A stretch of DNA of 11,276 bases from Lentisphaeraceae bacterium (GTDB lineage Bacteria; Verrucomicrobiota; Kiritimatiellia; RFP12; DVOR01): assembly GCA_004555175.1 (NCBI GenBank), contig SFJE01000046.1, positions 1 to 11,276 on the forward strand, in the 5' to 3' direction. Positions 5,455 to 11,276 of the stretch are shown one piece after another. The notes beneath the pieces were generated by a model, which saw only the letters and a program-made list of their open reading frames with translations, had not been told where the DNA came from and ran no database searches. A program made the translations under genes and the position numbers. Every line of letters begins with the position of its first letter. The stretch's first letter is position 1.

Positions 5455-6849
5455 TCACTTGGCTGTGGCCGGATGAAGCGCCAGGACGCGATTAAAGTGG
5501 GGTGGGATGTGGTCGGCGCGGTGGACGATGCAGAGCACGGTCAGGGAGGGCAGTTCTGCCAGAAGGCGATCGACCAAGCGCAGGACCTTCTTACGCTCGG
5601 GCTCCTCGAGGTTCATGCACAGCTCATCTAGCAACAGGAGCTCGGGTTCGGCCACCAGGGCGCGGACAAGCAAGGTCAGGCGCACCAATCCGGCCGACAG
5701 GGTGCCGAGCGGATCGTGAAGCCGCTCGTGGAGGCCCAGGGTGGTGAGCAGCGTCTGGGCGCGCTCGCGTTGATGGGCTGAGGGGCGCTTGCGGCGGCCC
5801 TCCTTGTCGAAGAGCCCGGAGAAGACCGCCGCGCCAACGGTTTGGGTGGGGTCTGCAAAGACCTGATCTTCTGGCGAGACGGTGGCCATCCGCGAGCGCA
5901 GCTGCCAAAGGGGCACGCCCGGGCCGGGCTTTTTGCCGAAGCGCTCGATGTCGCAGGCGTAGGCGATGGGGTTGTCGCCCGTGATAAGCGAGAGGAGGGT
6001 GGTCTTGCCGCTGCCGTTGGGGCCGATGATGACCCAGCGCTCGCCGGCGTGCGCCTCCCAGGTGAGGCCACCAAAGAGCGTGCGGCCGCCGAGGTCGAGG
6101 CTGAGCTCTCGAACCGAGAGCACCACAGGCGTGTTTAGCGCGGGCGGATTGGGCGGAAAGGTGAGCTTGGACGCGGTCGCCTTCGGGGGCGTGTAGGGCC
6201 CTTGCGAGACGATGTGGCAGGCTTTGAGGCGCAGACGGTGGGTAACGCAGGCGGGGATCTCGTCCTCATTGCGCACCATCAGGACCATTGTCTGCCCTTG
6301 TTCGGCTAGGGTGGCGAGCACGCGGTGGAGGGTTTCGCGCATGGCGGGATCGAGTCCGGCGAAGGGATCATCCAAGACGAGCACCGGGGTGCCCTTGAGG
6401 ATGGCCTGGGCAAGCATCACGCGCCGCTGTTCACCGTTGCTTAGCTGCACCGTCCAGCGGTCGAGGAGCGGCTCGAGGCAGAGCGCTTCGGTCACCCACG
6501 CTAGGCGTTTGGCGAAGACCGCGCGCTCGGCCAACTCCGGGGGGCGGACCTCGAAGGGGCAGATGCCGTTGACGCGCTCGTAGGTGAGGGCCTCGGCGAC
6601 GGTGCGGAAGTCGTATTCAATCGAGGCGTGGTAGCGCGCGCCGGCCCAGTCGGTTCCGGCGCTGCCGGCCTGGGCACCGACGGTGACGAAGGCGACTTCG
6701 TCGGGCGCCTGGCGCTGCAACTGCGCGCCCAGCCAGGTCTTGCCGCTAGCCATTGGCCCGGTGACGACCCAGCGCTCGCCCGGCCTCAACCGCCAGGGCT
6801 TGCCGGCGAAGTCAACTTGCCACGCGCCTGTCGCCTCGGGCTCGCTCAT
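5455..6849 (-). CDS. modF: ModF-like twin ATP-binding cassette protein
   Basis: This 464-residue protein carries two fused ABC ATPase domains and no membrane segment. Domain 1 has Walker A GPMASGKT (31-38), signature LSNGE (136-140) and Walker B VLVLDDP (156-162); its H-loop reads VRNEDEIP (192-199), as in ModF, which lacks the switch His. Domain 2 has Walker A GPNGSGKT (276-283), but a poor signature LSAGL (384-388), LDEL instead of LDEP (407-410) and NLE instead of GLD in the D-loop (413-415). ModF of Escherichia coli has the same architecture and is near 490 residues; its role in molybdate handling is poorly defined. No permease or molybdate-binding gene is in the window. The start ATG overlaps the upstream stop (ATGA). 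Another twin ATPase of unknown cargo is the alternative. Confidence 0.78.
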   Translation of the reverse strand: MSEPEATGAWQVDFAGKPWRLRPGERWVVTGPMASGKTWLGAQLQRQAPDEVAFVTVGAQAGSAGTDWAGARYHASIEYDFRTVAEALTYERVNGICPFEVRPPELAERAVFAKRLAWVTEALCLEPLLDRWTVQLSNGEQRRVMLAQAILKGTPVLVLDDPFAGLDPAMRETLHRVLATLAEQGQTMVLMVRNEDEIPACVTHRLRLKACHIVSQGPYTPPKATASKLTFPPNPPALNTPVVLSVRELSLDLGGRTLFGGLTWEAHAGERWVIIGPNGSGKTTLLSLITGDNPIAYACDIERFGKKPGPGVPLWQLRSRMATVSPEDQVFADPTQTVGAAVFSGLFDKEGRRKRPSAHQRERAQTLLTTLGLHERLHDPLGTLSAGLVRLTLLVRALVAEPELLLLDELCMNLEEPERKKVLRLVDRLLAELPSLTVLCIVHRADHIPPHFNRVLALHPATAK

Positions 6850-7514
6850 TGGGCCATCAACTCCAACACCTTCTGGCCCACGGCCGAGTTGTCGAGGTAG
6901 GCGAAGAAGCCCTTGGCAATCATCTGCGCGGCCATCGCCATCAGGATAACGCCGGAGATCTTCGAGAAGATTCGGATGACATTCTTGCCGAAGATGCGCT
7001 CAAGGGCCTCGGCGAAGTAGAGGATGGTGCCCAGGACCGCGATGGCCCCCATAAAGCCCACGAAGCCGATGAGGAAGGTCGGCCAGCCGATGGCCGGATC
7101 CTTCAGCGCTTCGGCACCGATGATGATGATGGGCGAGACGCACGCCGGGCCCATAATGATGGGAATGCTTAGCGGCACCACCACGATGTCCTCAACATTC
7201 CGCGCGCGGCGCGTGGCCGTGGGCGTGTCGTTGCCCAACGCCAGCCCCTGGGCCATAATCATCAGCAGGATACCCGCGCCGATGCGGAACCCCTCGATGT
7301 CCAGCCCGAAGAGGGTGAGGAAGCCGTTGCCGGCGAAGTAGCAGATGGCGCCGACCACAATGACCACGCGCGTGGCACGCAGGGCCACGTGGCGTTTGCG
7401 CGGACTGCTTGCCCCCTCGGTCAGCGAGAGGAACATATTCAGCACGAAGAACGGGCAGAAGAGGAAGAAGAGCTTGACGAAGTTGCTCCAGGCGAATTGC
7501 AGGGCTTCCAGCAT
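6846..7514 (-). CDS. MarC (UPF0056) family integral membrane protein
   Basis: This 222-residue protein has six likely membrane helices (roughly 8-31, 46-69, 74-93, 110-133, 145-168 and 183-203). The family mark is the motif VVPLSIPIIMGPACVS (112-127); the segments GFRIGAGILLMIMA (75-88) and SGVILMAMAAQMIAKG (187-202) also match MarC proteins. Their function is not established; an early link of marC to multiple antibiotic resistance was later not supported, and a transport role is often supposed. The ATG at 7514 has GGGAGG seven nt upstream (7522-7527). The stop overlaps the next gene (ATGA), so it is cotranslated with the ModF-like ATPase. That pairing is suggestive of a joint membrane function but MarC is not a known ABC permease. 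Confidence 0.9.
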   Translation of the reverse strand: MLEALQFAWSNFVKLFFLFCPFFVLNMFLSLTEGASSPRKRHVALRATRVVIVVGAICYFAGNGFLTLFGLDIEGFRIGAGILLMIMAQGLALGNDTPTATRRARNVEDIVVVPLSIPIIMGPACVSPIIIIGAEALKDPAIGWPTFLIGFVGFMGAIAVLGTILYFAEALERIFGKNVIRIFSKISGVILMAMAAQMIAKGFFAYLDNSAVGQKVLELMAQ

Positions 7515-7538
7515 AATCCGGCCTCCCGGGTGTTTGCG

Positions 7539-8111
7539 TTATTTGGAACAGAGGCTCATAAACTCCGAGCGCACCTCCGGGCTTTCCCGGAAGGAGCCCA
7601 GGACCGACGAGGTAATGGTGACGGCATTCTGCTTCTCGACCCCACGCATCATCATGCACAGGTGCGCGCAGTTCATCACCACGCCCACGCCCTCGGCACC
7701 GGTGATTTCGGCAATCGCGTGGGCGATCTCCTCGGTCAGCCGCTCCTGAATTTGCAGCCGCCGCGCGAAGCAATCGACAATGCGCGCAATTTTGCTCAGC
7801 CCCACCACCTTGCCATTGGCGATGTAACCCACGTGGCAGCGACCGTAGAAGGGCAGCAGATGGTGCTCGCAGAGGGAGTAGACCTCGATGTCGCGCACGA
7901 TGACCATATTATTGGCCGTGCTCTCGAAGACCGCACCGTTGAGCACCTCCTGGGGTGTCTGGCGATAGCCGCGGGTGAGATAGGTGTAGGCTTTGGCCAC
8001 CCGGTCGGGGGTCTTCAAGAGCCCTTCGCGGGTGGGATCTTCGCCGAGCTCAATCAGCAATTGGCGGATGAGCTCGGCGATGCGTTCCTGGTTTGGTTCG
8101 CGTGTTAGCAT
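7539..8111 (-). CDS. folE: GTP cyclohydrolase I (FolE)
   Basis: This 190-residue cytoplasmic enzyme converts GTP to 7,8-dihydroneopterin triphosphate, the first step to tetrahydrofolate and also the entry to queuosine precursors. The zinc ligands are visible as Cys81 and His84 in SLCEHHLLPF (79-88) and Cys152 in AHLCMMMRG (149-157). The segments GLSKIARIVD (104-113), RRLQIQERLT (117-126) and EDPTREGLLKTPDRVAKA (24-41) are the usual FolE signatures. Length is normal and no residue appears to be missing. The start overlaps the upstream M24 peptidase gene by 7 nt in another frame and has no clear ribosome site, so reinitiation after that gene is likely. No other folate gene is in the window. Confidence 0.97.
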   Translation of the reverse strand: MLTREPNQERIAELIRQLLIELGEDPTREGLLKTPDRVAKAYTYLTRGYRQTPQEVLNGAVFESTANNMVIVRDIEVYSLCEHHLLPFYGRCHVGYIANGKVVGLSKIARIVDCFARRLQIQERLTEEIAHAIAEITGAEGVGVVMNCAHLCMMMRGVEKQNAVTITSSVLGSFRESPEVRSEFMSLCSK

Positions 8112-9184
8112 GGGAGGATAATCTCGTGAGGCGTGTGGGAGAGGACTTCGCAGCCAGTTTCGGTGATGACCAGCAGATCCTCGATGCGCACGCCGACGTC
8201 GCCGGGGATGTAGATGCCCGGTTCGTCGGTGAGGACCATCCCGGGCTCGAGCACTGTCTCGCAGGTCTTGCCGAAGGCCGGCATTTCATGGATTTCTAGA
8301 CCAACGCTATGGCCGAGGCCGTGGTCGAAGTATTCGCCGTAGCCGTACTTGCTGATGACATCGCGGGCAATCTGGTCCACATCGCAGCAACGCATCCCCG
8401 GCTTCACGGCCGCAATCACGGCCTGGTTGGCCTCCAGGACAATGCTGTGGATTTCCTTGAAGCGCTCGGTCGGGGTGCCGAAGTAGACGGTGCGCGTCAT
8501 ATCCGAACAGTAGTGGTCCACCAGCACGCCCATATCGATGAGCAGTTCGCTCTCGGGCTGGAGCACGGTCTCATCGGGCTGATGGTGGCACTCAACGGCG
8601 TTGACCCCAGCGCAGAGAATTGGGTCAAAGGATTCGCTCAACCCGCGTTGCGCTTCAATCATGCGGAACTGCCGCAGCATCTCCAACTCACTCATGCCCG
8701 GCTTGAAGACCTTCATCAACTCGGCAAAGAGCGCGTCATTGGCCTGGGCCGAGCGGCGAATGGCATCGAGTTCGGTGGGCGACTTGACGGCGCGCAGCGT
8801 GGTGACCATCGAGGTAATCGGCGTCCACTTGGCGTGGGCCATCTTCTCCTGCAAGGGCAGGAACTGCGCCACGGTGAGATTGCTCTCGTAGCCGATGGTC
8901 TTCCAGTTCTTGGCCAACACGGCGTAGTCCTCCAACTGCTCCTTGGCGGCCTTGAACTTGCGAATGTCCAAGCCAATTAGCACGCGGTGCGCCACCTCCA
9001 GATAACGGAAGTCGGTGTAGAACGCCGGCGTGCCCTGCTGCTCCACCAAGAGCAACCCATTGCTCGTGGTCAGCCCCGTGAAGTAGTGGCGGTTGATGGC
9101 CGAATAAAGGAAGACGGCATCCACATTCGCGGCCTTCATCGCCGCCTGCAGACGCCCAATGCGTTCGAGATGTTCCTGAGTCAT
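8105..9184 (-). CDS. M24 family metallopeptidase (Xaa-Pro aminopeptidase type)
   Basis: This 359-residue protein should cleave the N-terminal residue before proline from peptides. It has the short PepQ/YpdF-like build: a creatinase-like N-domain (about 1-125) and the pita-bread catalytic domain (about 135-355). The five metal ligands are all present: Asp217 in LLIDMG, Asp228 in CSDMTRT, His292 in HGLGHSVGLEIHE, Glu321 in TDEPGIYI and Glu335 in VRIEDLL. His200 in ECHHQP takes the place of the substrate-binding His. No signal peptide is seen, so it is cytoplasmic. GGGAGA lies just upstream of the ATG at 9184. A 96-bp gap separates it from gpmI, without a convincing terminator or promoter. Whether it is an aminopeptidase P or a prolidase cannot be fixed by sequence alone. 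Confidence 0.93.
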   Translation of the reverse strand: MTQEHLERIGRLQAAMKAANVDAVFLYSAINRHYFTGLTTSNGLLLVEQQGTPAFYTDFRYLEVAHRVLIGLDIRKFKAAKEQLEDYAVLAKNWKTIGYESNLTVAQFLPLQEKMAHAKWTPITSMVTTLRAVKSPTELDAIRRSAQANDALFAELMKVFKPGMSELEMLRQFRMIEAQRGLSESFDPILCAGVNAVECHHQPDETVLQPESELLIDMGVLVDHYCSDMTRTVYFGTPTERFKEIHSIVLEANQAVIAAVKPGMRCCDVDQIARDVISKYGYGEYFDHGLGHSVGLEIHEMPAFGKTCETVLEPGMVLTDEPGIYIPGDVGVRIEDLLVITETGCEVLSHTPHEIILPC

Positions 9185-9280
9185 ACAGTCTCCCAGTGAA
9201 CGATTGAGATAGGTGCGCCCGACCCCGTCCCTTTGCCGCGCAACTTGGCGCGACGGCTTGGGCCGGGGCCGGGAGGGGAA

Positions 9281-10837
9281 TTAGACGAAGAGGTTATTCG
9301 CCGTCATCTGGGCGGGCTTCTCGAGCCCAAGGAGATCGAGGCAGGTCACGGCGATATCCGAGAGCTTGCCATCGGGGCGCATTGTGCGCTTGTCGGCATC
9401 GGAAGCGACGTAGATGCACTCGACCTTGTTGAGGGTGTGCGAGGTCTTCGGCATCCCGGTGGCGTAGTCAACCATCTGCTCGGCGTTACCGTGGTCGGCC
9501 GTGATGAGCACATGCGCATCGAGCTCAGCCAGGCGCTTGAGCAGCTTGCCCACGCACTCGTCGACAATCTCGACGGCCTTGGTCGCCGCAGCCAGGTCAC
9601 CCGTATGGCCGACCATATCGCAGTTCGCGTAGTTCACCACGATGAAGCCGTAGGGGTTGTTCTCCAAGCGCTTGAGCAGTTCATCGGTGACGTTGTAGGC
9701 CTCCATCTCGGGGTGCGAGGCGAAGGTGGCCGGGTCGAAGCGGCTAGGCACATCCACCTGGTCCTCGCCCTCGTAGGGCTTGGTGCTCTTGCCATTGAAG
9801 AAGGAGGTCACGTGGCGGAACTTCTGCGTCTCGGCGATGCGCAGCTGGCGGATGCCGGCCTTGGAGACCACCTCGCCCAGGAGCATATCCATCCCGCCAT
9901 CGCCGCCCATCGCGCCGAGGAGGTAATCCTCAAACTCGTCCCAGTAGCGCGTGAAGCCCAGGTAGGTGACCTGCGGGCGGACCGAGCGGGTGCCGGCGTA
10001 GTCGTCGCAGACGAAGGCCTGGGTCAGCTGGATGGCGCGGTCCTGGCGGTAGTTGGTGTGCATCACGCTATCGCCATCCTTCACGCCGGCGTAGTCGCCA
10101 ATCACCGCGCAGGGGATGTACTCATCGGTCATCTCGGTGCCATCGGGGGTCTTGAGCGTCTCGTAAGCCTGCTTGACCCACGCCTCGGCGGTGGCCACCT
10201 TCGTGCCCTGCGCGGCGACGATGCACTCGTACGCCTCGGACGTGAGCGCCCAATTCTTCGAGCGATCCATCGCGTAGTAGCGGCCCATCGCCGTGCCAAT
10301 GGTGCAATTGCCCACCTCGGCCATCACGGTGCCGAGCTTGGCCAGGTATTCGAGGGTCGAGCGCGGCGGCGTGTCGCGGCCATCGAGGAAGGGATGAACC
10401 ACGATCTTGCCCTCGGGGTTCTCCTGGCGCGCGCGGCGCATAATCTTAAAGAGGTGCTCTTGGTGGGCGTGCACGCCCTCATCCTGCAAGAGCCCCATCA
10501 GGTGCAACTGCGACTTGTTCGCCTTCCAATTCCCAATCAGCGCCTCCCACTTCGGGCTCTTGAAGAGTTCGCCGCTCTTGAGGCCATCATCAATGCGCTT
10601 GAGCTCCTGCTCAACGATGCGCCCGGCACCCATATTCAAGTGCCCAACCTCCGAAGAACCCTGATAACCATCAGGCAACCCCACCTCTTCGCCGGAACAC
10701 TCAATCCGGCACCACGGATAACGCGTGCGCAGGCGGTCAATCACCGGCGTCTTCGCACGGAACACCGAGTTTCCCTCAAAACGGGCATTCATGCCCCAAC
10801 CATCACGAATAATCAAGCAAACAGGACGTGTGGACAT
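9281..10837 (-). CDS. gpmI: Cofactor-independent phosphoglycerate mutase
   Basis: This 518-residue enzyme interconverts 3- and 2-phosphoglycerate in glycolysis and gluconeogenesis, without 2,3-bisphosphoglycerate, using two metal ions. Visible residues are Asp12 in RDGWG, the phosphorylated Ser62 in GSSEVGHLNMGAGR (60-73), GVHAHQEHL (121-129), FLDGRDTPP (150-158), MGRYYAMDR (184-192), NYRQDRAIQ (262-270), DMVGHTGD (407-414), ADHGNAEQ (447-454) and His467. The usual Asn before the catalytic Ser is Ser61 here (GSSEVGH for GNSEVGH). Length agrees with the family (about 510). The ATG at 10837 has AAGGAAG six nt upstream (10844-10850). It has its own promoter and is the first gene of the run of nine. 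A long open frame on the opposite strand is a codon-bias shadow. Confidence 0.97.
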   Translation of the reverse strand: MSTRPVCLIIRDGWGMNARFEGNSVFRAKTPVIDRLRTRYPWCRIECSGEEVGLPDGYQGSSEVGHLNMGAGRIVEQELKRIDDGLKSGELFKSPKWEALIGNWKANKSQLHLMGLLQDEGVHAHQEHLFKIMRRARQENPEGKIVVHPFLDGRDTPPRSTLEYLAKLGTVMAEVGNCTIGTAMGRYYAMDRSKNWALTSEAYECIVAAQGTKVATAEAWVKQAYETLKTPDGTEMTDEYIPCAVIGDYAGVKDGDSVMHTNYRQDRAIQLTQAFVCDDYAGTRSVRPQVTYLGFTRYWDEFEDYLLGAMGGDGGMDMLLGEVVSKAGIRQLRIAETQKFRHVTSFFNGKSTKPYEGEDQVDVPSRFDPATFASHPEMEAYNVTDELLKRLENNPYGFIVVNYANCDMVGHTGDLAAATKAVEIVDECVGKLLKRLAELDAHVLITADHGNAEQMVDYATGMPKTSHTLNKVECIYVASDADKRTMRPDGKLSDIAVTCLDLLGLEKPAQMTANNLFV

Positions 10838-10863
10838 TGTCGTCTTCCTTTCTAATGCCCGCC

Positions 10864-10872
10864 ATTATACCA
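10864..10872 (-). promoter_or_regulatory. Extended -10 promoter of gpmI
   Basis: On the minus strand TGG precedes a perfect TATAAT, which makes an extended -10 element (TGnTATAAT). A -35 box is weak: the best candidate is TTGCAC at 10894-10889, with a 19-nt spacer, and extended -10 promoters need little from it. Transcription would start near 10857, about 20 nt before the ATG. It probably drives gpmI and possibly the genes after it. Confidence 0.75.
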
Positions 10873-10907
10873 CAACACCGCACGCCGCGTGCAACCAACA
10901 TACGGCG

Positions 10908-11033
10908 ACGCCTAAGGCGCGCGCGGGCGCCTCACGGCGCAAGGTGCTCGCTACCGCTCGCGTAAACGGAGAAGGCCGAGCGATAGCGAAGGCGCTATGT
11001 CAAAACGGTGAAGGCCGAGCAAGGCGAGGTACT
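10908..11033. repeat. Hairpin and degenerate 39-bp tandem repeat
   Basis: An 18-bp word, AAACGGNGAAGGCCGAGC, occurs at 10964-10981 and 11003-11020 with one mismatch, an offset of 39 bp. The bases after both copies are also alike, though with gaps. An imperfect inverted repeat pairs 10948-10960 with 10977-10989 (12 of 13), and a second, competing stem pairs 10983-10988 with 10993-10998 around AAGG. Further left, GC-rich short stems fill 10911-10940. No reading frame of note occurs. The block runs directly into the 40-bp repeat copy 2, so both may belong to one element. Confidence 0.7.
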
Positions 11034-11073
11034 CTGCCTCATAGACAATTCACGATTTACTTTACAACTGGGG
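11034..11073. repeat. 40-bp dispersed direct repeat, copy 2
   Basis: This matches 60-99 at 39 of 40 positions in the same orientation, almost 11 kb away. Here it is preceded by the degenerate repeat and hairpin block, which is not seen before copy 1. The two copies flank the whole set of ten genes. Confidence 0.85.
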
Positions 11074-11089
11074 GCGATTGCTGAAGCCT

Positions 11090-11149
11090 GAGTCTAAGAC
11101 TCTGCTGGTTTTCATCTCCGCCCTGGTGCAACTTTGGGTTGAGGCGGAG
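11090..11149. other. Two stem-loops between repeat copy 2 and array 2
   Basis: GAGTCT-A-AGACTC at 11090-11102 is a perfect palindrome around one base. Then CTCCGCC (11116-11122) pairs with GGCGGAG (11143-11149), and inside it CAAC (11129-11132) pairs with GTTG (11138-11141), a nested stem-loop. No U-tract follows on either strand, so these are not standard terminators. They could be structured RNA or protein sites; nothing more can be said. Confidence 0.5.
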
Positions 11150-11155
11150 GGAACT

Positions 11156-11240
11156 AATAAGTCCGGGACTTATCGCTGGTAAGTGGGGGACTTATCGTCG
11201 ATAAGTCCGGGACTTAATTCCGATAAGTGGGGGACTTATC
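11156..11240. repeat. Array 2: four 19-bp palindromes, 22-bp pitch
   Basis: Units start at 11156, 11178, 11200 and 11222, each 19 bp, with 3-nt spacers (gct, gtc, tcc). Arms are RATAAG and CTTATC with a few changes (GGTAAG in unit 2, CTTAAT in unit 3). The cores alternate: TCCGGGA, TGGGGGA, TCCGGGA, TGGGGGA. Length, spacing and unit number equal those of array 1, and unit 1 differs by one base from unit 4 of array 1. It lies about 260 bp upstream of the gpmI promoter. The remaining 36 bp to the window end show nothing. Confidence 0.95.
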
Positions 11241-11276
11241 AATCGTGCCAGCCCGAGGCGTAAATCCGACTAGCCC

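Noticed and set aside
9185..9280. Terminator or promoter between gpmI and the M24 peptidase gene
   Set aside because: The gap is GC-rich and can form short stems, but no U-tract follows and no -35/-10 pair with proper spacing is seen.
9233..10855. 540-codon open frame on the plus strand across gpmI
   Set aside because: It is exactly opposite a full-length, motif-complete gpmI. Its product is low in complexity (rich in Gly, Ala, Val, Leu, His) and has no recognisable domain. Antisense frames stay open in GC-rich genes because of codon bias.

Overview
The window holds ten protein-coding genes, all on the minus strand, in a GC-rich bacterial chromosome segment. Read in the direction of transcription (high to low coordinates) they are gpmI (glycolytic phosphoglycerate mutase), an M24 aminopeptidase, folE (GTP cyclohydrolase I), a MarC-family membrane protein, a ModF-like twin ABC ATPase, then capE, a small cupin, capF and capG, and finally a separately promoted nagA. 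No tRNA, rRNA, CRISPR array, transposase or phage gene is visible. The organism cannot be named from the sequence. My weak guess is an uncultured Gram-negative of the Planctomycetota-Verrucomicrobiota-Chlamydiota group (Kiritimatiellota or Lentisphaerota type), from the feel of the proteins, not from a search.

Layout. At 1-234 there is a 40-bp dispersed repeat (copy 1) and a rho-independent terminator for nagA. nagA (235-1398) has its own sigma70-like promoter at 1431-1459. Between nagA and capG lies an array of four 19-bp palindromes repeating every 22 bp (1551-1635). From 1665 to 10837 the nine other genes are packed head to tail; several overlap or are separated by only 2 nt, and the longest gap is 96 bp, which suggests one long operon or a few nested units. 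A strong extended -10 promoter (10864-10872) precedes gpmI. The 439 bp upstream of gpmI hold hairpins, degenerate repeats, copy 2 of the 40-bp repeat and a second array of four 19-bp palindromes on the same 22-bp spacing (11156-11240).

Function. CapE, CapF and CapG are the known three-enzyme route from UDP-GlcNAc to UDP-N-acetyl-L-fucosamine, a precursor for capsule or O-antigen; a cupin gene sits between capE and capF. No glycosyltransferase, flippase or polymerase is present, so the sugar must be used by genes elsewhere. NagA makes glucosamine-6-phosphate from GlcNAc-6-phosphate and so touches the same amino-sugar pool. The remaining genes are housekeeping.

The most unusual signal is non-coding: two four-unit arrays of palindromes with conserved AATAAG/CTTATT arms, variable 7-nt cores and an exact 22-bp pitch, both at transcription-unit boundaries. 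The second array alternates between two core types. They are not explained by any gene here and deserve the closest look.
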